64,000 bases of DNA from Ligula intestinalis (lineage: Eukaryota > Platyhelminthes > Cestoda > Diphyllobothriidea > Diphyllobothriidae): contig JAYGXS010000006.1 of the NCBI GenBank assembly GCA_036362985.1, forward strand, positions 8,471,014-8,535,013, given 5' to 3'. The position numbers and the translations under genes were made by a program. Numbering within the stretch: position 1 is the first letter of the stretch; every line of letters starts with the position of its first letter. Below the pieces are notes generated by a model. That model searched no databases and was not told the origin of the DNA. It saw only the letters and a program-made list of their open reading frames with translations. Below are positions 1 through 12,249 of this stretch, in pieces.

Positions 1-639
1 ATTTTGTGCCATAAAATGCAATAATTAATTGCTATGACAAACATGTATTTCCACAGAGATAACTATTTGCGTAAGCTTGGCACAGAAACGGGAAGGCGCA
101 GTATAGGTCCTTTTTTTGCTATTGGTATGTGTCTCCGGGATGTAGGGTCAGCATTTATGTGAAGCTGATTTTGTGCACTTACGAAAAATGGCAGCCGAAG
201 AGCTGGCGTGTTATTCATTAGCCAACATGTTTGATTTGATCAAGTGCAACTGTATCCCGAATGATATCCAATTTAACAGTGCCTATAAGGAAGAATCCTG
301 GGCCAAAAGCGGTCAACAACAAAGAAAGATGACGATTTTATTCGTCGAACATCAAACATATACACTTATATGCCCATTACCGCTATTAAAAGGAAATGTT
401 TTTATATGTTCTTTCGGACCCTTGCTGGGAAACGAATGTGGGAATTAAGCCTTAATTAGCAGATGGCAACGGTTAAGCCATTTTTATTTAACAAACATAG
501 AAAGCAACGTTGACTATTTACACAGGAAGACAATCGTCACAGTAATTCATTTTGGAAAAAGCATTACCTTCTAGGATTAAGTACTGTTCTTAGATAAGTC
601 CACAAAGTCAGCACATACGGTCATTTGCGGAAAGAACTT

Positions 640-870
640 TCCCTTAGAACATACTGCTTTGATATCAATCTTCAAGAACAGTCGACGTCTCGTGGTTTTG
701 ATGGCGATCAATTTCGGTGAGCGACCAATCTGACATTCGACGAACGAGAACATTAACAGTTTCGTTTATGTCAACATTGCCAAAGATACATTTCGTTATA
801 TTGACATTTGAAGGCATCGAATGGATACTATTATACAACAAGACATTGCAATTGCTCACAAATTCACGGA
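640..870 (+). pseudogene. Tc1/mariner transposase fossil (left unit copy)
   Basis: The plus-strand translation gives a block around LVVLMAINFGERPI, then an in-frame stop, a degenerate middle with a second stop, and a tail RMDTIIQQDIAIAH. In Tc1/mariner transposases a VMVWGAI-like block precedes the second catalytic Asp in a QQDNAxxH motif. Here the Asp is present but the following Asn is Ile. The same block occurs in the copies at 48065-48285 and 55477-55740, where the least decayed version keeps QQDNASAH. Only the central part of the DDE/D domain is visible. The N-terminal DNA-binding region, the first and third acidic residues and terminal inverted repeats were not found. It cannot be functional. 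Confidence 0.65.
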
Positions 871-1799
871 GGTATGATCATAAGTAAGCTAACCACTATA
901 CGCTTTTTTTAAAAACAACAGCCAGCCTTTCTGCACGCGGCCTGCGAACAATTTTTAGGCCGCCAAATAGTCCCGAGCCCATTCCAAATGAAAATATATT
1001 TGCCTTAATCAAGCAAAACTGGCGCAAGCCTCAAAAATCGCTTTCAATTGAAAATAAATTGGCGTTCTTTTTTTGATAATTATATAGAGTAATACACAAT
1101 TGACATCATAGTTGTATATATTTCCTCCCGAATTGCTGCTGAAATACACGCAAAAGGACACTCAACAAAATACTAGTATGCTACCTTTTTATAAAATTTT
1201 TTCGTTTTGTCTTTTGATTTTATTTTATCTCAATTTTTTTCATTTATATAACGACTTTTTATCCAGGGCGTTACTAACTGCACCTTTTTTGGATTTGCAT
1301 GATCAACGGCGACAACTGTACGTTGAACACAACTAAGAGTTCACTAGCGCAATAAAATTGATGACTGCTAACCGATCTAGGATAAATAAGAAAATTCATG
1401 GATGCCAATTTATTGATACCGGAGCTGGTGAAGGCCCGTGCATTGTGATCAAATGCAAAGAAATATATAAATATATATTACGTTTTCCGCATTTAATAAA
1501 GGTACTTTATGTAGATGTGTATTCTGCCGGCTCTGCTAAGTTGGTTGGTTACATTTAACTGATTTGAGCGAAACAGTGATAAAAAAACTGTAGGTCGACT
1601 AGTAGCACACAAAACAAGGAATAATATGGTTTCTGTAATAAAGCGGCAAAACGTTAAAGCGTGCTTAAAGTACAACCACAAAATTAGTTTTAGATCTAGC
1701 ACTTTTTACAGTTAATTTTGCTCACTCATTAAATATGAAGGGTACATAATTTCGAGCTTCGCAAATAAAAAACACCAGATTGACAGTTAAGTCAGTGTG

Positions 1800-2065
1800 C
1801 GAATTGTTATGACTAAGAATAAAATTCTGTATTTCTTTGGCGATTTATATCCACATTCCTTACATTTTTCGGTTCTGAGTTACTAAAGAAAACTACTGGA
1901 GGAGAAGGCGAGAAGTAGCAAAGAAGTTGGCTGGGATAATAGGTTCATTTGCCGGTTGTTTCGGCATCCTCTACTCAATTGCTTTTTGAGACCAGGATGT
2001 TCGCTTGTATTCGCAGAAAGAGTGTTGGCTATCATGCGAAATGAATTAAATGGATCCGCAGTCTT
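1800..2065 (+). pseudogene. Small membrane-segment ORF, broken copy
   Basis: This is the left-unit counterpart of the open frames at 46906-47157 and 53710-53982. The frame reads IHIPYIFRF, a stop, then VTKENYWRRRREVAKK followed by LAGIIGSFAGCFGILYSIAF and another stop. The glycine-rich hydrophobic stretch would form one membrane helix, and the preceding Arg/Lys-rich stretch would sit on the cytoplasmic side. Two stops break this copy. No family is recognised with confidence. The basic stretch followed by a Gly-spaced helix is only loosely reminiscent of the second membrane segment of DEG/ENaC channels, but the diagnostic GxS motif is absent. Confidence 0.3.
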
Positions 2066-5000
2066 CCCTTGGATTTGAACTATTTAATAGCAAAGTGTTT
2101 GTTGTTTATTTAAATGATGAAAAGAGTCCCTAAATGCTCCCTTAAATACATTGCTTCAGCGACTATTTCAAGAGAAAGCGAACAAAATAATGAGAAGCTT
2201 ATTTGCATTAGTTCATAAAAAATACCAATTTACTTAATCAATCACATAAAGCTATATAACCTTCTATTCGGCCTCGATCTATGAGGGTTTTTTGAAACTA
2301 ATAACCGCACATAGGTTTGACGGAATGCCTATGACAAGTGCACCTTTTGCATTGCATAGATTATGCATAAGACAAAAGAAAATGCTTATATTTGAAGGCC
2401 TGTTAACACGTTTGTAGACCGATGATTTAAATGTTCAAGCAATCGCAGACAATAACGTAATATTTATGTGCATCTGTTAAGTAAATTTAACTATTTGGAA
2501 AACTAACCATTGGCAAGTGAGAAGATATTAATGCACTATATTATACTATCAATAATGTTGTTACTAAAGATAAGCGAAATAGGCAAATGTATGCTGACAT
2601 GAATCACAGCATAACTTTTAATAATTACAAAGCATTTTGTTGAAATTTTGTGGAAGAATGGATGCCATAGAATGTTTACAAATGAGCAGATTGTGAAGCC
2701 ATGACGTGAATAAAAACAATCCATTATTTACTTTTCGCCTGCGCACGTGCAATACAATATGTCTGTTTGCATCTGAGGCAAGTAGGGTATGGCATTTGTT
2801 TGTCAAGCACATAGTAGAATGACATGGCGACAAAAAAGTCAAGTCATGTGATCAATGGAGCAAAAAGTATTTCTTGAGGAAAAATCACAGTTGCTTTAAA
2901 TGATACTATTACGAGAGGTGAATTTAATAAATTGACGTACTGGCAAATACACGCATCTAAATGCAACTCACGGAACCTGCAACAAACCATCACGAAATCC
3001 AAAGTAATTGGTGTTGCCAAAATTTAAATAAAACATCAAATCTGTTTTGTCTACAGTAAAACGTTTCATTGGCAGAAAGACCTGAACAATCGTAAAGCCA
3101 TATTTCCGTAAATGGGTTATATTATAAAACCAAATAGACCAAAGTATGAAAACGTTTTGATATAACCTGATACCACAGAACACAAATATATCATAAATGG
3201 CACAACGAGCTTCACCGAGGTTGCCTTCGTCTACAGATTACTCCCCTACAGTTAAATGTGCTTACCTACGTACAACAAAAACAACATACTCCTCAGGCTT
3301 ATGCTAATTCGCACATGCAGATGGATGTGATCCAAGAGGAAAAAGTATCCTTATCATCAGAGTACGGGAAACTCCTCCTTACGCATGGAGCATCCCTGCT
3401 GCTAAGATTCGTGGCATGGCTTAGTCAAAGCGTCATTGTAAAAGTTTGCTGGCCAAATTTCCTTTAACAGAAAACAGTGAGGTTTGAACTTGACTAATCC
3501 AAATTAACCCCAGTGGGTACAATTTCTCGCCCCTCCGTTTGATGCAAACGTGTTGATCCAGAAATGTTCAAAATCCGAATTTTAGGGGTAACGTAATATT
3601 CATAAATTGCCGACAGACAGTCTGCAGTAAAGCGTACTTGTATACCATTTCCGCATGTCACTGATGCCCGAGTTTAGGTTCTGTTCTTTTTTATATGCAC
3701 AAAGCCAAATTCAGAGCTGCTAAATTGTTTCTTAGCAAAGGAAGCTTTAACCAACGTTGAATAAATCAGTCCGTAGCAATTGCGGTTTTATGCATAATAT
3801 TGTGAAATTTCTCTAAAGCTAATTGGCCCTAATTGACATTACAATTTTCAATCTACGTCTACTTAAGTTTTTAAATCTGTACTATAAATGAAAACCCATC
3901 TTTTAATGAATTCAAATTACGCTGTCTACCAAAACAAACAAATATTTATGCGAAATACTGGCAGCTTGCAATTTCATGGCGTCATAATAAACACGTAAGT
4001 CCCTCTACCTGAAAATAGCACTTTCGGTATGTGAAATGTTACAGCCTATATATGAAATGGATTGATATGGGCTGTACGATGAAAATGCGTGCGCATATAC
4101 CTGCAAGTAGCTTTTTGAGTTTTAGTTTTCTTACACAGGTAGCCGAACATTGACAGTTTAATTAATAAATCACTTAAGCAATTTGCCTAGCTCAATAATG
4201 ATTACACGCCAAGCATTTATGGAATCGCGTTAGGCGAAGAATATATTTCCTATTATTCATCATCGTACAAGTAAAATTATATAAGGGGATAAGTGTAGGG
4301 TAAACAATCACCTTGAGCAATTAGCTAGTAGTAATTTAGGTATATATATCTCAAGGGATAGAAGAGGTGAACTTTATTCATATAAGAGTGTACTTGTGCG
4401 AGGGAAAATATGAGAAATTAGTCCACCAATTACCTAAAGTGGCCCAAATTCCTGTTTTGTTGGAGGCGTGAGGACGTTATTATTTATGGTCTGGCAACGG
4501 CGTGATGGGTAGGCTTATATTAGTGACACAAGGTTGATGGACGTTAATCAAATTTACAACACAGAAGGCGATAATTAAGAGGCTAAAGTTACCTAAAAGT
4601 AACAAAATTCAGATACGCTCAAGCAACAGGGCAGAGTCCACCACGGTTTGCATAATGCTAACAGTTCAAAGCTTGTATGCGACCGATACGTTATATTTAT
4701 TATTTTTCTATCATGCAAATGAACGTTTGGTAACATGAGAACTTAAACCGATTCAGCATTATATAGTCCCTTTTAACTTAGGTAACACATTTAAATTTAT
4801 CGAGTTCTACAGAATTACAAATACCAAAAGGGTAAAAATATAATTTTAAGATGCCACGCCTACGTTCACAGAAGTCCCCATATAATAAACCGTACACATT
4901 TTATGTGACAATCTTGTTGAACGACACTTTCCAATCGGCCGGCCAATTAGGACAATTGCTGCTTATCTGCTCGCTTGACGCGTGATGAAGCATTTCTTAC

Positions 5001-5388
5001 CAAGTTGCCAGCCAAATCGATTAACCTAAATTAGTTGGCGTTCATGGGCAAACTGTAGCGCAAATACCTCTTTCCTATTATGCAATATATGTTGTTCTAT
5101 GCTGAATATGTTGACGATACTTTTATTATAGCACGGATGACATGAATTGGGACACGAGTTGGGAATTCTTCTCGATAAAGTGGATCAGATCCACCTAACT
5201 GTTATTTTTGCTGTTGCACAAAATTAGATAGTGCCTATTCTTGTTGGGCGCCCTACTCACTATAAGATATGATGAAAAAATAAAACGTGGACTTCATACA
5301 TTTCCATAGTTTTTTTCAAATAAGTAAAACGAGGCACCGCGCGCGGGCTCAATGACGTAGCCAGAAGTGTATGTTCTCCAGAAACATT

Positions 5389-5571
5389 TCAGAATAAGCT
5401 CAATCCTCTGAAAACACCACAATCATAGTTTTCTCCCATCCTAGGCATGCAGGTTCTAGCCTGTTGGTGGCGTTGAGTTCGACAAGCAGGTAGAAGGAGA
5501 GCAGGAGGGGCGTTGTCAGCGTCGGCATACGTAGAAAATTGAAGTGTCTGTTCTGACGAAACGGTATTCAC
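5389..5571 (-). other. Short ORF shared with the 49.1 kb unit copy, unknown
   Basis: A 60-codon minus-strand frame containing TYADADNAPPALLLPACRTQ and ENYDCGVFRG. The plus-strand frame at 49066-49359 in the sister unit encodes the same segments with few changes, and both are open. No domain is recognised. Conservation of a 60-codon frame between two ~90% identical repeat copies is weak evidence of coding. In the sister copy the upstream frame differs, because ~200 bp present here are missing there. Confidence 0.2.
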
Positions 5572-6249
5572 TGGGGTAGTGGGCTAGGGTAAGCAGACTG
5601 TGGCTACGAGCGTATTTTGACATCAAAGACTTGGTTTTGCTAGCCTGATTGCCACTGCCTCTGCTGTAGCTAACACCCGCTTTTGCAGCCCTTTGGAGTA
5701 GTATGTTAGTGTGAGGTACAAAACTCGAAAGGCTTTTCTCGCGTCCGCTTGGTGGTTGGTATCAATGAGGTTTCAGTTATGTTTATAACCAGAATTGGAA
5801 ATAAATCTTCGTTGATTCTCCGAATCAACCCCATACCCTGACCATTCCCGCATCTGGAACTAACTGTCAAGACAGAGACAAGAAGCCCGGATAACGTACC
5901 GCAGATGGTATGCTCGAAAAAACATGGACTACATTTTTATAAAAGTGAGCTCAGGTTGACGGAATCACGGAACAATTCCACTTTTTCATATTTTTCCTGC
6001 TCCTCTGTGATGTTTTGTACCATAAAATGCAATAATAAATTGGTATGACAAATATTTATTGCCACGGAGAAAAATATTAGCGTAAGCTTGACCCATATCT
6101 GGATTCCTTGCCAAAATGAAAAGGCTAGAATCAATGGCTCAACCATCGAGTGTTGCTATGTTATAGGTTTGCTTTGTAGGCGACACATTTGTTGTAAATG
6201 AAATGATCATCTTGAATCACTCAACAAGACCATCAACTTTACCATTTTG

Positions 6250-7000
6250 GACTTTAAATTAACACTTAAGAAGGAGGTTTAAAACAAAATCCCTTTCTGG
6301 ATGTTCCCGTACGGCAAAAGGCTGACGGAACATTACCAACCTCCGTTATACCGCATAGACACGAATGTGGAAATTTTTCTTAACCATATCAGCAACAACT
6401 CCATCCCGCAGAAAAGGAGAGCTGTCAACAGTCTGCTACGCCATGTAATGACACACTGCTCTGACAGAGAAACCTAACAAAACGAGCACTTCTATCTTTT
6501 TGAATTGTTTTTCCGCAATGGTCACCCCACAGGCTTTGTTAGCCGATACATAAGACAACAACATTCCAAGAAAAAGAAACAAGATAGTTCCACTCAGGCG
6601 CCCAAAACAAACACATTGTGAGTCCTTCCTTATATGAGGAACGTATCTGAAGTTATTGAAAGACACTTGCGGAAACACCAAACAAAAATGGCGCACAAAC
6701 CGATGGCTTCTTAACGCACTCAGCTTCTTTCCCCTCAAGATAATTTGGCCACCTTAATAAGAAAGACACCATTTGCATAATCCCATGTGAATCTTGCGAC
6801 ATGGTTTAGTGTTGCCAAATAATAAGATTCATGTCAACAGGCATTCGCGAGCAGCAATCGGCAGCGTAGAGACCTGACCGTTTTTCCTTAGTGACTACGC
6901 ATTGCCTTGACACAGGACATACCCTCGCATGGGACAAAACACGCATCATTGGAGTTTGCCACTCCAAAAAAGGCTGAGAATTTCGTTAGGCCATGCACCC
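6250..7000 (+). pseudogene. Penelope-like element fragment: RT C-terminus, linker and decayed GIY-YIG region
   Basis: Translation across frameshifts gives the PLE order: FLDVPVRQKADGTL (the conserved FLDV.v..k.DG.l block after the RT thumb), then HISNNSIPQKRRAVNSLLRH and THCSDRET (the KR.vvn.Ll.Ra..hCs block). FELFFRNGHP follows, then LPYMRNVSEVIERHLRKHQ with AHKP after a further break. The block near 6840-6960 that aligns with 30500-30700 is too decayed to show a GIY-YIG motif. The RT fingers and palm, including the active site, are absent on the 5' side, where the element abuts the ~6.0 kb unit. PLEs copy themselves by target-primed reverse transcription. This remnant has several stops and frameshifts and is inactive. 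It resembles the PLE copies at 28.99-30.9 and 36.77-38.4 kb at DNA level. Confidence 0.7.
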
Positions 7001-7099
7001 CGATAATGTATGCATCAACTCGCGTATTGAGTTAGCTGCAGTGTACATACTACGCAAAAAAGGTGGAAGAGATTGCAGCCAACAAGCAGAAAGCAAAAT

Positions 7100-7345
7100 A
7101 TCCCGCAATAAGCGTCCACGCTGCATGGCATGGACTGACCCCTGACTGATTTATCTTACAGGTGCCAATCAGCCATTACGTCATTGGGACTTCTAATTAT
7201 GTCTATCACGATATGACGCATATAGTAACTCCCAATTAATGCCCACTACAGATAACTATAAAACAGTATCAGCACTTTGAAATGCTAACTGTTATTTGAA
7301 CATTAATATCAAGTCTGCCGACAATGACCTGGGATCCAGTATCGA
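7100..7345 (-). repeat. Dispersed repeat, inverted partner of 43860-44080
   Basis: The segment around GACAATGACCTGGGATCCAG (from about 7322) recurs on the opposite strand near 43868-43890. The flanking ~200 bp toward 7100 align with 43900-44080 at lower identity, including a shared stretch resembling ATAGTTATCTG. No coding capacity is recognised. Confidence 0.5.
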
Positions 7346-7379
7346 AAATTAACTGAATAAAATTATTTTTATCCCAAAG

Positions 7380-7990
7380 GATGCCTTTCGTTGAAGTGCT
7401 CCTTTTCTTTGAATGCCAGAATGGCCATCAATAAACAAGCGCACCCCCATAAGTTCGCTTGCACTTTACTTCACCTGATCTACCAAGAAATGTATTCCTC
7501 TTTAATTATTTAGCTTAAACACTCACTAGTCAAGGGCAAGATGACCAAACCGCAAATACTATGAAAAGGTCAACGGCCAGCCAAGTTTGAAGGTGCCGTA
7601 GCTTACATTGCTGCATTGTGAATGGGAGGCAAATATGGTTTTTCACCCACAAGGACCTGGCTACTGGAGTCTGCAGAATACCAGAGAAGGTACTCTAGTA
7701 TGTATTACAGAATAAAATAAAAAAAAGAAAAAATGAATATGCTAGGACGGTACAGAACGTGAGTCACCTCCTTTTTCATCCTAAAGGTCACACCGGACAA
7801 AGGAGCGCAAACAGAGGTGTGACCACGGGTAAATGTAATTGAGAGTTCAACTATCATTTAATGGCTGCCCAAATTGACCACTTACAAGTGACAAAGCCGG
7901 CGCGGACCGATTGCCTTTAAATGCGAGAGTGGACATGGGAGACGGGACTTGTAGCAGACGTGGGCATTTTTACGATATATACAATTGTTT
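7380..7990 (+). repeat. Dispersed repeat family E, copy 1
   Basis: Matches 23400-24080 in the same orientation. Shared landmarks are CCAGAATGGCCATCAATAA (CCAGAATAGCCATCAATAA in copy 2), ACCAGCCAAGTTTG-like and CATTGTGAATGG-like blocks, AGGTGTGACCAC, and ACCGATTGC followed by AAATGCG. Copy 2 carries about 80-100 bp more in the middle. No protein family was recognised on either strand. This could be a non-coding end region of a retroelement or a non-autonomous element. Confidence 0.6.
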
Positions 7991-8483
7991 TCCTCCAAAA
8001 CTCGATGGCGCCTGGAGATACTGTAAATTTCCCCTTAACTAAAATGGATGTTACCCCCCTTTAATCAACTATTTTCTAAAACTCATTATTGTACAAAAAA
8101 CGTCCATGTGTATCATTCTGTCATCAAGAGTTGCAGTGCACTTTAACCTGCTGAGGGATTGAACTCCACTGTATAGTGGTGTCTAATCTACAGAAAGCCT
8201 TTGCCCTCACAGCAGACTAAAGTTAGGTTAAAACTTAATGTTTCCCATCATTACAATGCATTGGCTTGGCGTCATGGAAACACGATGGTGTATTTTATTA
8301 TTTGGTCCTATGTACTATTCACGGGTGATGCATCTATTATTTGCGCACTTATTTTCCTACGTAACCGAGCGCAGCTGTGTTGGATACTAATGTAGCTGCC
8401 TAGTTATATGTCCGGTTTGACCATTAATTCTCTTAAGGATAATTATCGTAGTATACGTACAACAATTATAGATAACAGGTAGA

Positions 8484-8925
8484 CTTTTGACATTGATGTC
8501 TACAAACCAGGATATATCTTGCTCATCTTCCGAAGTTATGCCGGCGAACATATCATAAGCAGTTGCAGGAACTGGTAAATTTCGTTAACTCAAATAAAAT
8601 TTTAAATCAGCAAATGGTCTGAAGTACAATCGGGTGTTGGTTAGTTCGAGTGGACATTATAAACGCAATATTGCTATTCCCGGTAGTATAGCAGATTCCG
8701 GAGTCGGCCAACGCATCCAACTTTTGTTTAACGGGCGACTTATCACAGCTGAATGCAGATAATCAGGTATGTAACTGCATTGTTTTTATGGTGCAAGATA
8801 TTTAGTTTTTTTTATTCAGATGGATGATCCTCAATTTTTCACGCAGTTTATTCTGGAGCAGACAAACTTAAATGCTAAGGACGGTGTTAGGATGCTAAAT
8901 TCACGTTTCTTATCTTTAAAAATGC
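8484..8925 (+). repeat. Dispersed repeat family F, copy 1
   Basis: Starts near GATGTCTACAAACCAGGA, which also occurs at about 16689, continues through ATGCCGGCGAACATATCATA (ATGCCGGTGAACACATCATA at 19865), and ends near the block around 8860-8920. The best match is 19861-20260. Shorter related copies follow immediately at 8935-9130 and 9535-9870, so this stretch is a loose cluster of the family. The 72-codon frame at 19865-20083 is broken here. Confidence 0.6.
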
Positions 8926-8934
8926 CATCTTACA

Positions 8935-9130
8935 AACTTCAATCAGGAAATGGTGAATAAAATCAGTCGTTGGTTTGTTCAAGTGCGCAGTTTAAACTCG
9001 ATTTTTTCAGTCAAGCTAATATATTAGTTGCGGGAGTCGGTGAGTGGCGATACTTGATACAAGCTGATCTTACTGCATTATGTGAACGACTTATCGCACT
9101 TGCATGTCTATGAAAGTGTATGCAATTTAA
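8935..9130 (+). repeat. Dispersed repeat family F, partial copy 2
   Basis: Begins with AATCAGGAAATGGTGAA, matching the AATCAGCAAATGGTCTGAAG of copy 1. It runs through a GGAGTCGG block and a CGACTTATCGC block corresponding to CGACTTATCAC in copy 1. It lacks the 5' part that contains the GATGTCTACAAACC landmark. Confidence 0.5.
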
Positions 9131-9534
9131 GAATTTTTTTCTTAAACCGATAAAAACACTCTTTAAGACAAAAAACTTAAAGGAGGCGTATTTTTCTATA
9201 AAATAAGTGCAAGACAGGATTTTTCCGTTAATGCTTTTTAAATGTATATTAGAATTAATAAAAACACTCAAAATTAATGACACAGTGCATAATTTTTAGC
9301 GGCCATTTTTGGAGAATTAACCTTTTGCATAACGGTCAAAATGTACCACATCACAGAGTCAGCATCTGAGCGTGACTGACAAAAATTGAAATTTGACTGT
9401 ATAGTTAACAAGATTGCAACCATACGCAATGTTGTTTTGCGAGTAATTACAGGTATTTTTCAAATTGCAAAATGTTTCTAGCATCTCTCACCATACTGTA
9501 GTTGGGGCAAAGGAGAAATTTAGTTAAGTAAAAT

Positions 9535-9870
9535 TAGCACTTAAATCAGGAAATTGTCTGAAGAACAATCAGTTATTGGTTTTTTCCAGTGGATGGTATT
9601 CATTTGATAAAGCTAGTCGCGGTAGCATATTGGTTTCGGAAGAAGCGGGTGGTGTTAATGGATATAAGGTGGGCTGAATTGTTTTTTTGTTAACGGCCAT
9701 TTGACCGTGGCTACAAGCGGACAACGACATATGCAAAAACACAATCATTATTAAGTGGGAGGTACACCTTGTTTATTAGGATGAATGATTCTAATTTTTC
9801 ACCGAAATTCTTTTGATGTGACCACTGAAGCAAAGAAGTGTGGCATGCAGTCTTACAAAATAATGTCAGA
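9535..9870 (+). repeat. Dispersed repeat family F, partial copy 3
   Basis: Contains AAATCAGGAAATTGTCTGAA (CAATCAGCAAATTGTCTGAA at 19930). It then has the TTGTTTATT.GGATGA and CTAATTTTTCACCGAAATTC blocks that correspond to the 3' part of the 19.86-20.26 kb copy. Same orientation as the other copies. Confidence 0.55.
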
Positions 9871-10519
9871 AAGGCATTAATCTCACTCGTATATTCGTGC
9901 TTCAACCACCTCCTATTTTCTGAGTCTGCTCCAAAGTATAGTCGGTCACTTTAGCATGAGGGCCGAATGCATATGCAGACTAAGAGTACCTCTATGAACT
10001 TTTGAAAGCACGACCTTGTTTTAAGCCAAGATAAATGAAATTTTCGAACAGTCAAGCCAAGAATATATCACTGGAAACCATTAAAATCAATTGGCTATTG
10101 CCCATATACGTTTCTTTTACGAAACCTCAATTTTCGTTTTCCTCTCGAACAACGCCGAAGTTTAAGTTTCTCAAGAAATGAAAACACAAGCCTTATTGAT
10201 TGCACTTATGCAGCATGACGGAGCCTTTCACATAATTTTTTCAAAAGCTCGTCAGCCACTGTCTTGAATACTTTTTAGACAGATGTTGAATGATGCATTC
10301 AGCCACTGATTGGATTCGTCAAAGGCGGAGAAAAGTAAATGCAGGTCTGAGGTTGACTCGCAGCCAGACGTTGCTAAAAAACCGACATCTTCTAGTGGGA
10401 ATGTGATAAAACTTTAAAAAAAACATGCGATTAAATTATTTTGGGTGCACAGGCTTGATCGGCGTAGCCTGATGGCGGCTGCATCTACCATAGCCAAAAG
10501 TCATTGTCCAAGACATTTT

Positions 10520-12200
10520 GAGTAGCATGAAGGCACGTGGTAGCTCATTTGGAAGAGCTCACCTGTGTGCAGGACAAGGAGATTCAAATAAGGAGGCTTA
10601 ATAAAGGAACTGGCGTTGTTCTAATGGACAAAACAGACTGCCGTTGAAAAGGCAATTCATTATTTTAGATGAAAAAAACTTAAGAAATACAGAAAAAAGA
10701 TAATGATTATACGGATCAGTTTAAAGCCCAGCTAACTGATTGTCTGAAAAGACTTAAAAGGACGGCGTCATAAGTGAATATGACAAAGATCGTCCTCGTC
10801 ATATAGACATGCACATACCTTGTTTATAGGAGCTGCCTTAGATTCACATAAATGGCGTGCCCGTTTGTACCGTCCTACACATGAAAAACTCGCTATACTA
10901 TGCAACAAACAAACTTAAATCCATACAGATTCAAATAACACCTCACAGCCTCCGAAATACTTTCGGGTTAGTGGATGGTGTGAAAAACTCTGATTCAAAT
11001 GAGAGGATGATGTTATAACTGGATGTCTCGTCCCTGTTCACGAACGGGCCGGTCACAGAAAGAGTCAAATTTTACCTTTAGTCAGCAGGATATTTTATTC
11101 TGGTAAGTTCACTGAAGTAATTTTTGCTAAAATGTACCTTGTATGTACAGTACCCATTTGAAAACATACGTTGTAAGCAATTGGACGACGTAGCTATGGG
11201 CTTGCTCCTGGGTCCACTTCTAGCAAGTAAATTCATTGGTAAACTGGAAGCTACGCAACTTATCCACCAGAAAAATAGTCTTAGGTAATGCAAACGGTAC
11301 GCAGATGACAAAGTCAAAATAGCGTAAGATCTAACCAACTTGTCAGTGCTAATGCATACAGTAAATCGGGCACACCTATCGATCATTTCATTCTTGATGC
11401 ACGATTGAGTAAAAGGGTTGATGGAAGCATTCAACGTAGATTTTATCCCAATTAAACGACGTCTTGACAATTCGTCCATTTTCCTAGTATCCTACCATTG
11501 AATTTCAAGCGTAATTTAGTACGATGTTTGGCGCAGAGGGTGAAAAGCATTTGCTTGACCGATAGCTTTGACGAAATGTGTAAGATTTTGAAGTCATATT
11601 TTGACCAAAGTGGCATCCTAGTCATTTTATCGCTAAAACAAGACAAAAAAGCCGCCAAAACACTCATTGTTAACAGAAGAGAATAAAATAATATATATCA
11701 GGGTCCATTTGAAGGGGACGGACCAAGCAAACTGTCATCACAGACCACCTCTAAGTGCATATATTTATTAACCTGTTTCTGTGGGGTGGGATATATTGGT
11801 CGCACGAGCCGGCATTTGTCCAAAAGAGTAAAAAAACACATTCCAGCATGCCTGATAAGGGCCAACTAAAGGGTGTAAACAGCTCCATCGCGTGGATGAC
11901 AAAAAAAGGCTTCAGAGTGATTTACAAAGTGCCTTTAGGCTATTCATAATTCCTTGGAAAGCAAAATGTTGGCTGCAGCAGAGTTGGCCGCCATAAGGCA
12001 GCGTCGACTGGCCCTGTGCGCCCGTCGCGCCGCCGCAGTAATCTTGGGCGAAACAAGCTTACACGACTACACACGGCGTATCAGTGGCCTCGAAAACGGG
12101 CTCTGCACAGACGAACAAGTTGTGAATATAACCCTGAACACGCCATTACTTGTCTTGGACGCCAGTCCGTCTAGGCATTGACATCCAGACTACAATTTCC
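10520..12200 (+). pseudogene. Penelope-like element, best-preserved copy (RT, linker, GIY-YIG)
   Basis: Across several frameshifts and stops the translation follows a PLE polyprotein. RT: KGTGVVLMDK near 10610, LPxIHINGVPV near 10840, SLRNTFGLVDGVKNSDSN near 10950, LDVSSLFTNGPVTERV near 11020-11065, then AMGLLLGPLLASKFIGKLEA near 11195 and the catalytic RYADD at about 11297 (Asp-Asp retained). Linker: NLVRCLAQRVKSICLTDSF at 11510-11570. Endonuclease: CIYLLTCFCGVGYIGRTSRH at 11745-11810, a nearly canonical GIY-YIG core with the following Arg, then SSIA and FRVIYKVP, and AELAAIRQRRLALCARRA at 11980. PLE proteins use RT for target-primed insertion with GIY-YIG as the nicking enzyme. At least three frame changes and several stops make this copy inactive. 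Element ends were not identified. Confidence 0.85.
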
Positions 12201-12249
12201 CCGACGTTCCCCACCCACCTACCCCCCACAGACCCTGACAGTAATAACA

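Larger units (their letters stand above)
1..6094 (-). repeat. ~6.0 kb tandem-type repeat unit, left copy (one unit, circularly permuted)
   Basis: Read on the minus strand, 6094 to 2722 matches 48.9-52.06 kb (half B), and 2720 to 1 matches 46.06-48.93 kb (half A). Homology is clear over almost the whole length, roughly 90% by eye. The order B-A is the reverse of the A-B order at 46-52 kb, so this is a circular permutation, as expected when units lie head to tail. Positions 1-82 and 6011-6094 are copies of the same unit segment, so slightly more than one period is present and the array probably continues past the window's left edge. Relative to the right-hand copies, half A lacks ~165 bp (equivalent of about 46090-46255). 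Half B keeps ~200 bp near 5600-5780 that the 49.1 kb copy lost. No intact long gene is visible inside; the contents are a mariner fossil and short ORFs listed separately. Confidence 0.85.

Noticed and set aside
1..6094. An LTR retrotransposon, because 1-82 and 6011-6094 are direct repeats ~6 kb apart
   Set aside because: The repeat is explained by slightly more than one period of the tandem unit. There is no gag-pol coding, no TG..CA ends, and the other copies do not end at this sequence.
10528..10600. A tRNA-like stretch (TAGCTCATTTGGAAGAGCTC with a perfect D-stem)
   Set aside because: It lies inside the PLE reading frame (HLEELTCVQDKEIQIRRLNK leading into KGTGVVLMDK), lacks a B box and has no T-run, so the likeness is accidental.
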